Part shown: positions 22,632 to 28,682 of the stretch, piece by piece
How the letters are laid out: the number at the start of each line of letters is the position of its first letter
Position numbering within the stretch: position 1 is the stretch's first letter
Assembly: GCA_036393975.1 (NCBI GenBank)
Contig: DASWFZ010000198.1
Location: 1-28,682, forward strand
Origin: 13-1-40CM-64-14 sp036393975
Lineage (GTDB): Bacteria > Sysuimicrobiota > Sysuimicrobiia > Sysuimicrobiales > Kaftiobacteriaceae
Direction: 5' to 3'
DNA length: 28,682 bases
Notes under the pieces: model-generated
The model's database searches: none
What the model saw: the letters and a program-made list of their open reading frames with translations, nothing else
Told to the model about the DNA's origin: nothing
Translations under genes and position numbers: made by a program

Positions 22632-23793
22632 GGAGCATGCCGGCGAATTGGACGAGCGCGCCGATCGCGAAGATCCACCGCACGCCGATGAGAGGGATGA
22701 GCGTGCCCGTGATGAACGGCGCAGTCGCCCCGCGGATACCGACCGAGGTGTTGAACAGCGTCACGTAGTGCAGCACCTGTCCTTGCGGCGCATAGTGGAG
22801 TGCTGCGGCCAGCCAGCCCAGATCGATCCCCGCCGATGTCAAGCCGTCGGTTACTCCGGCCAGCTGTACGATCCAGGCGCTGGGTGCCAGCAGATAGATC
22901 ACAGGCGTCAGCGCGCCGATGGTGAAGACTACTTTGAGTGTGTCGGTGGCGGAGCGTCGATCAATCATCGCCCCCCACGAGTAGAATGAAATCGTCCACA
23001 TGGCGGCCATTACCGCGCCCAGCAATCCGACTTGGAAGTTGGAGGCGTGCAGCTCGTCCACGAGCAGGAGGGGAATGGCTGGGCTGATCAACCACCCGCC
23101 GAATCCGTAGATGAAGAACGCCATCAAGAAGCGCCGATAGGCTCCATCCTCCCGGACTAACCGCCAGGCCACGGCCGGGTCGATGGGTTCCGGGATCTCT
23201 AAGCGCTCGGGCGGGCGGATACGACTGAAGACGACCCCGCTGGCCATGCCGAGCACCCCGCCGACCGCAAACACCCACTGGAACGGGACGATCTGCGTGA
23301 GCTGTCCGCCAAGCAGAGAGGCCAACACCCACGACGTGGCCATTCCGATTTTGACCAGCGCCATGATGCGTCCCCGGACGTTGTCGGGGTAGACGGCGCG
23401 CATCACCTGGGCGTAGCCCAGCGTGTTGACCGAGCTCACCGCGTGGAACAGCACGACGAGCACCAAATAGGGAACCGGTGTCTGGGCGAAGGGCATGAGC
23501 AAGAACATCGCCCGCCCGACCAGCGACGGCCAGATGACCAACTGCACGGGGTGCACCGGCCGCACGGCGTTGACAATCCACAGGGAGAGGAGCAAGACGA
23601 TCGCGGGTGCGGCGACGAGCAGGGAGACCTGTAATGGCGTCGCCCCCAGCCGCCGGCCCATGACCGGGATGAACGGCAGGGTGAGACCTCCGAACGCGCC
23701 GTAGAGGACCGCCGCGAGGAAGTCGATCTGCAAGCTGGCGCGCAGCTTTGGCGGGATGGGCACGCGCAGCCAGCGGCGGAGAAAGGTCATCAT
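22564..23793 (-). CDS. MFS transporter
   Basis: 409 aa from the second ATG pair at 23793 (minus); the frame extends to 23856 with basic, non-conserved sequence. It is a twelve-helix major facilitator protein with a cytoplasmic basic lead (MMTFLRRWLRVPIPPKLRAS), hydrophobic segments through IDFLAAVLYGAFGGLTLPFI, a loop-2-like NAVRPVHPVQLVIWPSLVGRAM (in part), NVRGRIMALVKIGMATSW, and after the central loop a second half with GAMIDRRSATDTLKVVFTIG. The substrate cannot be inferred. The upstream region is divergent with the metallophosphoesterase gene. Its 3' end overlaps the gene on the other strand. Confidence 0.92.
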   Translation of the reverse strand: MMTFLRRWLRVPIPPKLRASLQIDFLAAVLYGAFGGLTLPFIPVMGRRLGATPLQVSLLVAAPAIVLLLSLWIVNAVRPVHPVQLVIWPSLVGRAMFLLMPFAQTPVPYLVLVVLFHAVSSVNTLGYAQVMRAVYPDNVRGRIMALVKIGMATSWVLASLLGGQLTQIVPFQWVFAVGGVLGMASGVVFSRIRPPERLEIPEPIDPAVAWRLVREDGAYRRFLMAFFIYGFGGWLISPAIPLLLVDELHASNFQVGLLGAVMAAMWTISFYSWGAMIDRRSATDTLKVVFTIGALTPVIYLLAPSAWIVQLAGVTDGLTSAGIDLGWLAAALHYAPQGQVLHYVTLFNTSVGIRGATAPFITGTLIPLIGVRWIFAIGALVQFAGMLLMRRVPAPPETDADPYGPASTA

Positions 23794-23922
23794 GGCTGAT
23801 CGAACCCGACGGGTGTGATTCGGTAGGCAGATAGCTCTTCCTGTCCGCGCGTACACTGCGCATCACAGGAAGCGCGTCCCGCTGCCCCGAAGTCCACGTA
23901 CTCGGATATTCCCTACTTACCG

Positions 23923-24660
23923 ATGCGCTACGCAATCATCTCCGACATTCACGCGAACCTGGAAGCCCTCGAGGTCGTGCTCGCGGATGTGACCGAACGC
24001 AAGCCTGATGGCGTGGTGTGCCTGGGCGACTTCGTGGGGTACGGGCCAGATCCCGTGGCCTGCGTCGAGCGCATGCGGGGGGTCCTGCAGGCCGCCGTGA
24101 TGGGCAATCACGATCTCGCCGCGGTGGAGACCGAGGATGCCCTCGCCGCGAAATTTAACCCGTTGGCCTACGAAGCCATCCTGTGGACCCGCCAGCAGCT
24201 CACGGGGGCTGTCCGCGGCTTCTTGGCCGAGCTGCCGCAGCGGGTGAGGCCGGACGGGCTCCTCTGCGTGCACGCCAGCGTGCGCGATCCGATTGAGGAG
24301 TATATCCTTGATGTCGAGACCGCCCGCGCAAGCTTTGGGGCAGCGGAGTTCTCCATATGCCTGGTCGGCCACACGCACATCCCGACGGTGTTCGAGGAAG
24401 CAGGGACCTCGGTGATCGGGGAACCACTGCTCCCCGACCGGCCTCTACTCCTCCGGCCCGACCGCCGCTACATTATTAACGCCGGAAGCGTTGGGCAGCC
24501 GCGCGATGGCGATCCTCGCGCCGCGTATCTGTGGTTGGACCTCGGAGCACACCGGGCCACCCTGGTCCGCCTTGAGTACCCCATTGCCAGGACGCAGGAG
24601 AAGATGATGACAGCCGGATTGCCGCCCATGCTCGCCGAGCGCCTCGCTTATGGACGCTGA
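23923..24660 (+). CDS. Metallophosphoesterase (YfcE/MJ0936-like)
   Basis: 245 aa, calcineurin-like fold. All five metal-binding motifs are present: D8-x-H10 (ISDIHANLEAL), GD at Asp36 (CLGDFVGYGPDP), GNHD at 61-64, His117 (LLCVHASVRDP) and GHTH 149-152. INAGSVGQPRDGDPRAAY near the C-terminus is typical of this subgroup. Relatives hydrolyse phosphodiesters or phosphomonoesters of unknown natural substrate. ATG 23923 matches the family N-terminus precisely. No Shine-Dalgarno is visible, which allows a leaderless or weakly translated message. Confidence 0.95.
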   Translation: MRYAIISDIHANLEALEVVLADVTERKPDGVVCLGDFVGYGPDPVACVERMRGVLQAAVMGNHDLAAVETEDALAAKFNPLAYEAILWTRQQLTGAVRGFLAELPQRVRPDGLLCVHASVRDPIEEYILDVETARASFGAAEFSICLVGHTHIPTVFEEAGTSVIGEPLLPDRPLLLRPDRRYIINAGSVGQPRDGDPRAAYLWLDLGAHRATLVRLEYPIARTQEKMMTAGLPPMLAERLAYGR

Positions 24661-24738
24661 TCAGACAGGCGCAGACACTTACCCGGGACGATTGACACAA
24701 TACATCGTGGCCCTGGGTGGTGCGAAGGAGTGGATGGC

Positions 24739-26808
24739 GTGACCAAGAGATTGATTACCATTGACGATTTGCTAGCTCTCAAGTGGGTCAGTGACCCCCA
24801 GCTCTCCCCCGACGGCACACGGGTCGTGTTTGTGCAGACCGTGGTGGACCGCGCGGCCAACACCTACCGTGCCCATCTCTGGACGGTCTCCCTCGCCGGA
24901 GGCGAGGTGCGACAGTTTACCAGTGGCGAGCAGCGAGACGCGCTCCCCCGGTGGTCCCCCGATGGTCGCTGGATTGCGTTCTTGTCCGACCGCGGGGCAG
25001 GTGAAGCGGCGCCAGGGACTCCCCGCCCGAAAAAGCTATACATCATTCCTGCCGATGGCGGCGAAGCTCAGCTCCTCGTGCCACACGCCTACCATCCATC
25101 CGATATGGCGTGGGCTCCAGACGGAGAGCGTCTTGCCTTTGTAGGCAAGCTCCCCAAAGATGAGCCCTCGAGTGACGTCAGGGTCATCACGCGGATTCGC
25201 TACAAGTTTGACGGGGACGGATTCTGGGATGGCCGGTACAAGCACGTGTTTACCGTGGCGATCTCTGATCTCTCCGCTCTCGCGGTCTCCTCCGGGGCCC
25301 ACGCACCCAGTGCGGTGCAGCAGTTGACTCGGGGGGATTTTGATCACGTCGATCCGGCGTGGTCCCCCGATGGGCGCTCCCTCGCGGTCATCGCCAATCG
25401 CAGCCCGGACGGAGATTTTTCCAACGTCACAGACGTCTGGCTTTTGCCCGCCTCAGGGGGAGAGCTCCGGTGTTTGACGCGTTCGGTGGGACCATGCGCC
25501 CTGCCGTCGTGGTCGCCGGACGGCGCGGAAGTCGCTTATTACGGACACGACAATGCAGCCATGAGTGCGACGAACACCAATCTCTGGGTGGCGTCCGCGT
25601 CCGGGGGGGATCCAGTGAACCTCACCCACTCATTCGACCGCAGCTTGGCGCATCACATCATTACGGACATGCGCGCGCACCCGGACGTCGGCGGACCTCG
25701 GTGGTCTGCGAGTGGCGAAGAGCTTTTCGTCCTCATCGCTGAGGGAGCGACCGTTCAACTGGGAATTGTCGATCGCCGCCGGAGTGAAGTCCGTGTCCTC
25801 ACCTCCCGACGACGTGAGATCTTCGGGCTGTCGATCGTAGGTGACCGTACTGTCGTCGCCGCCTCCGACCCCCTCACCCCCGGCGATCTGTGGACGCTGT
25901 CGGCCTCTGACCCCACCTCCGAACGCCGCCTGACCGCAGTCAACCAGCTCCTCCTCGATGAGCTGACCCTGAGCGTGCCTGAGCGCTTTACCTACGAGGG
26001 CCCCGATGGCTGGCCGATTGAAGGGTGGGTGATGCGTCCGGCGGGCGCGACAGATGGCACCCCAGCCGCCACGGTGCTCCAGATCCACGGTGGACCGCAT
26101 GGGGCCTACGGAGAGGCCTTCTTCCACGAATTTCAGGTGTTGGCAGCCAACGGATTTGCACTCGTCTACACTAATCCCCGGGGGAGCCAAGGATACGGGC
26201 AGCGTTTCACCTCCGCCACGCACCACGATTGGGGCGGGAAGGATTACGAGGATATCATGCGGGGGTTGGATACAGCGATTGCCCGCTACCCCTTCATTGA
26301 CGCCGCCGCGTTGGGCGTCGCCGGGGGGAGCTACGGCGGGTTCATGACCAATTGGATCATTGGCCATACGGACCGATTCAAGGCGGCCGTCACCATGCGG
26401 TCGATCGCCAACAACCTCAGCCAGTGGGGCACGAGTGATCTGGCGTTCATGAAGGGGTTTTGGGAGTTTCCCGGTGAGCCGTGGGACGCCCCGACCTGGT
26501 ACTGGGAACACTCGCCCCTAGCGTACGTCGAGCGCATCACCACCCCGCTGCTGATTTTGCACAGTGAGCAGGACCTGCGGTGTCCCATCGAAGAGGCAGA
26601 GCAGTTCTTCGCGGCGCTGAAGAAATTGCGCCGCGAGGTGGTCTTCGTGCGTTTCCCGCACGAGAGCCACGATCTTTCCCGGATCGGTCAGCCCGGCCAC
26701 CGGGCCGAGCGGTTGCGCTGGATCGTCAAATGGTTTGTGGAGCATCTCCCGCGCTCGGTCTCCGCCCCCGCACGCGAATCGGCGGTGGTGGACGGCGGGG
26801 GCGCGTGA
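24739..26808 (+). CDS. S9 family serine peptidase (acylaminoacyl-peptidase / prolyl oligopeptidase type)
   Basis: 689 aa from GTG 24739, with AAGGAG (24725-24730) 8 nt upstream; GTG 24730 overlaps that site and is rejected. An N-terminal beta-propeller with TolB/WD40-like repeats is marked by repeated SPDG motifs (LSPDGTRVVFV, WSPDGRWIAFL, WSPDGRSLAVI, WSPDGAEVAYY). The alpha/beta-hydrolase domain has the catalytic triad Ser531 (GGSYGGF), Asp612 (HSEQDLRCP) and His644 (HESHDLSR), plus the oxyanion region LQIHGGPHGAYG. No signal peptide is present, so the enzyme is probably cytoplasmic and trims short or N-acylated peptides. The stop overlaps the next GTG by 4 bp. Confidence 0.97.
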   Translation: MTKRLITIDDLLALKWVSDPQLSPDGTRVVFVQTVVDRAANTYRAHLWTVSLAGGEVRQFTSGEQRDALPRWSPDGRWIAFLSDRGAGEAAPGTPRPKKLYIIPADGGEAQLLVPHAYHPSDMAWAPDGERLAFVGKLPKDEPSSDVRVITRIRYKFDGDGFWDGRYKHVFTVAISDLSALAVSSGAHAPSAVQQLTRGDFDHVDPAWSPDGRSLAVIANRSPDGDFSNVTDVWLLPASGGELRCLTRSVGPCALPSWSPDGAEVAYYGHDNAAMSATNTNLWVASASGGDPVNLTHSFDRSLAHHIITDMRAHPDVGGPRWSASGEELFVLIAEGATVQLGIVDRRRSEVRVLTSRRREIFGLSIVGDRTVVAASDPLTPGDLWTLSASDPTSERRLTAVNQLLLDELTLSVPERFTYEGPDGWPIEGWVMRPAGATDGTPAATVLQIHGGPHGAYGEAFFHEFQVLAANGFALVYTNPRGSQGYGQRFTSATHHDWGGKDYEDIMRGLDTAIARYPFIDAAALGVAGGSYGGFMTNWIIGHTDRFKAAVTMRSIANNLSQWGTSDLAFMKGFWEFPGEPWDAPTWYWEHSPLAYVERITTPLLILHSEQDLRCPIEEAEQFFAALKKLRREVVFVRFPHESHDLSRIGQPGHRAERLRWIVKWFVEHLPRSVSAPARESAVVDGGGA

Positions 26809-27398
26809 CGCCGAAACGTCCCTCGTCAGGCGGGAAGGCGTCGGCCCCGCGCATCTACACGCGCACTGGCGACAGCGGAGAGACGGGATTGATCGGCGGG
26901 CACCGCGTGTCGAAGGACCACCCGCGCGTCGAAGCGTATGGAGCCGTCGATGAACTCAACGCGCATCTGGGCGCGGTGCGCGCCCAGATGGATGAGGTCC
27001 AGCTGGACGCGCTCCTCTCCCGCATTCAGCACCGCCTGTTCGACCTCGGTGCCGAGTTGGCGACTCCCGCAGGGGGGACGAAAAGCGCATCGGCGATTGA
27101 CGACACGGATGTCGCAGACTTGGAACGCGCGATCGACATGTACCAAGCGACGCTGACCCCGCTGCGCGAATTCATATTGCCAGGAGGCGCCCAGGTAGCC
27201 TCCACACTGCATGTGGCACGGACGGTCTGCCGCAGGGCAGAACGCCGCCTCGTCGCCCTGGCACGGGAGGAGCCGGTGCGGGGTGAGCTGTTGCGGTATC
27301 TCAACCGGCTATCGGATTTACTCTTCGTTCTCGCCCGTGTCGCCAATCAGCGCGCGGGCCGTGCGGATGTGACCTGGCAGCCTAAACAGTCTCCCTAA
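26805..27398 (+). CDS. pduO: PduO-type cob(I)yrinic acid a,c-diamide / cob(I)alamin adenosyltransferase
   Basis: 197 aa from GTG 26805, which overlaps the peptidase stop (GTGA). The ATP:corrinoid adenosyltransferase makes adenosylcobalamin from cob(I)alamin and ATP. Signature segments are IYTRTGDSGETGLIGG (ATP loop), VEAYGAVDELNAHLG, LPGGAQVASTLHVARTVCRRAERR (seen as ARTVCRRAERR) and YLNRLSDLLFVLARVAN. All match the PduO (MMAB-like) family. A basic extension of about 15 residues precedes the ATP loop. No other cobalamin gene is nearby, so it probably serves B12 enzymes encoded elsewhere. The symbol denotes family. Confidence 0.96.
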   Translation: MTPKRPSSGGKASAPRIYTRTGDSGETGLIGGHRVSKDHPRVEAYGAVDELNAHLGAVRAQMDEVQLDALLSRIQHRLFDLGAELATPAGGTKSASAIDDTDVADLERAIDMYQATLTPLREFILPGGAQVASTLHVARTVCRRAERRLVALAREEPVRGELLRYLNRLSDLLFVLARVANQRAGRADVTWQPKQSP

Positions 27399-27593
27399 GT
27401 CTTGCACGACATTGCGGATCGACGCCGGGGGCCGTGATTCTCTAGAGTTGATGCACATGGTCTGCACACATATCCACGAGGTCACCATTTACTGTGATGT
27501 CCGGGCGTTGCCGGCCGAAGCACGAGGAACCGTGCCGCCGCTCTCGCGTCGCGATGTGTTCGGGTCTCCGGACAGTCGGCGCACACCGTTTCT

Positions 27594-28682
27594 ATGATCG
27601 GCGGGCTGACCCAGCTCTCGACTTTTTCTGCCCTTCGCCACCGCAACTACCGGCTGTTCTGGACCGGCATGCTCGGCTCGCAGGTGGGGACGTGGATGCA
27701 GAGCACCGCGCAGAGCTACCTGGTCTGGGAACTCACCCGCTCTCCGCTCGCCACGAGCCTCGTCACGCTGATCTTCTCCTTGCCCTCGACCCTCCTGTCG
27801 TTAGTGGGCGGGGTCGTGGCCGACCGGGTCGACCGGCGGCGGCTCATCATGACCACGCAGACGGTGTTCTTGCTGCAGGCCATCGCGCTGACCGCGTTGA
27901 CCTTTACGGGGCTCATCCGGATTTGGGAGATCTATCTTTTAGCGTTGGTCAACGGGATCGTGATGGCCTTTGACTCACCGGCGCGGCAGTCGATGCTCCC
28001 CTCCCTCGTGCCCCGAGAGGATCTGAGCAACGCGGTCGCCCTCAACTCGACTGTCTTCAATGCGAGCCGTGTGGTCGGTCCGCCACTCGCGGGCATGGTG
28101 TACGCAGCGGCCGGCCCCGGCTGGTGTTTTGCCATCAACGCGGTCTCTTTTGCCGCGATCCTGTATGCGCTCTCGTACATTCAACTCGCCCCCGTGCAAA
28201 GCGGCATCGTCCGCACCCACCTGTGGGACGACTTGCGCGCAGGATTGGGCTACGTGCGCCGCCATACGGTTGTGCGCACATTGTTGGTCCTCGTAGCACT
28301 ACTGGGGACCCTGGCGTTTGTGTACATCATCCTGATGCCGGTTCTCTCCAGTCGAGTGTTGGGCGGGGGCCCGCGCGAGAACGGCTACCTGCTCGGCGCG
28401 GCCGGCATCGGGGCCACGGCCGGAGCTCTCATCGTGGCGACACTCCGACCCCGCCGGCCTGGGCGGATCATCGTCGGGTTCAGCTACGCGGCGTCTGCGG
28501 CGCTGGTGGGACTCGCCCTGTCCCGGCAGCTGTTGCTTTCGATGGCGCTGACGGCGGCAGTGGCCGGATGCGTGATGGCCGTGCTGGCGACTTCCAACGC
28601 CGCGATCCAAGAACACCTATCGGACACCCTCCGCGGGCGCATCATGAGTATCTACACGCTGGCGTTGATCGGAAGCGGACCC
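27594..28682 (+). CDS. MFS transporter (MFS_3 / EntS-like), 3' truncated by window
   Basis: ATG 27594 opens a frame of 363 codons that is still open at the last base; the protein is incomplete. It begins LSTFSALRHRNYRLFWTGML, then GSQVGTWMQSTAQSYLVWEL, the standard opening of the MFS_3 group of drug or siderophore exporters. The loop-2 motif is GGVVADRVDRRRL. Several further hydrophobic segments follow (LIRIWEIYLLALVNGIVMAF and others), with PSLVPREDLSNAVALNST after helix 5. About ten of twelve or more helices are inside the window. The substrate is unknown. No ribosome-binding site was clear in front of it. Confidence 0.95.
   Translation, partial: MIGGLTQLSTFSALRHRNYRLFWTGMLGSQVGTWMQSTAQSYLVWELTRSPLATSLVTLIFSLPSTLLSLVGGVVADRVDRRRLIMTTQTVFLLQAIALTALTFTGLIRIWEIYLLALVNGIVMAFDSPARQSMLPSLVPREDLSNAVALNSTVFNASRVVGPPLAGMVYAAAGPGWCFAINAVSFAAILYALSYIQLAPVQSGIVRTHLWDDLRAGLGYVRRHTVVRTLLVLVALLGTLAFVYIILMPVLSSRVLGGGPRENGYLLGAAGIGATAGALIVATLRPRRPGRIIVGFSYAASAALVGLALSRQLLLSMALTAAVAGCVMAVLATSNAAIQEHLSDTLRGRIMSIYTLALIGSGP

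Noticed and set aside
24690..24738. TTGACA upstream of the S9 peptidase as a promoter
   Set aside because: No acceptable -10 hexamer was found 16-18 bp downstream.
25630..26511. 293-codon minus-strand frame opposite the S9 peptidase
   Set aside because: It lies fully under the catalytic domain of the peptidase and has no family pattern.
27412..27593. Small ORF between pduO and the last MFS gene
   Set aside because: No ribosome-binding site or family motif; it overlaps the start of the MFS gene in another frame.
1..28682. CRISPR array, toxin-antitoxin pair or defence island
   Set aside because: No regularly spaced repeats and no cas, toxin or nuclease signature found on reading both strands.

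Overview
The window is visibly GC-rich (GC not computed) and reads as ordinary bacterial chromosome with one small eroded accessory patch. It has many GTG starts, sigma70-type promoters, 1-4 bp gene overlaps, a LytR-CpsA-Psr protein and a T-box riboswitch in front of metG. T-boxes and the metG-tatD order point to a Gram-positive or related Terrabacteria-type lineage (Firmicutes, Chloroflexi, Actinobacteria or an uncultured relative). The phylum cannot be fixed from this sequence. No CRISPR array, rRNA, intact insertion sequence, phage or defence locus was seen.

Layout. 1-2300: the C-terminus of a DUF1998-type DEAD/DEAH helicase, a TIGR00725/LOG-like nucleotide-binding protein and rsmI, tightly packed. 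2317-9137: an envelope and copper-related run. It holds a 9-codon mini-ORF coupled to a small His-rich membrane protein, a secreted CopC protein with an extra HxHVxLDG domain, a large CopC-CopD fusion with two further periplasmic domains, a membrane-anchored protein carrying the same HxHVxLDG domain, a CPBP membrane protease, an orphan ABC solute-binding protein and a small anchored protein. 9183-10091: an LCP-family protein on the minus strand, convergent with this run.

10092-11200: gene-poor. It contains tRNA-Pro(CGG) with two stem mismatches, a tandem repeat and two small broken ORFs that look like an old integrated-element scar. 11201-14360: promoter, T-box leader with methionine specifier, attenuator, metG and tatD. 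14365-18095: M48 protease, ComB-like phosphatase, a stand-alone cyclic-nucleotide-binding domain, a secreted unknown protein and a DinB-like protein. 18190-19138: a frameshifted quinone-oxidoreductase gene. 19197-19272: tRNA-Arg(CCG).

19352-22631: an unknown protein, a DnaB-family helicase, a small membrane protein and two translationally coupled unknowns. 22564-28682: an MFS transporter (minus), a metallophosphoesterase, an S9 peptidase overlapping a PduO-type cobalamin adenosyltransferase, and a second MFS transporter running off the end.

The best-supported regulatory logic is at metG. Uncharged initiator or elongator tRNA-Met should read the AUG specifier and stabilise an antiterminator that is mutually exclusive with a 12-bp terminator just before the gene. 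The most unusual protein content is the copper-type envelope cluster. No clearly new system is proven here; the fusion and the repeated HxHVxLDG domain are the best leads.
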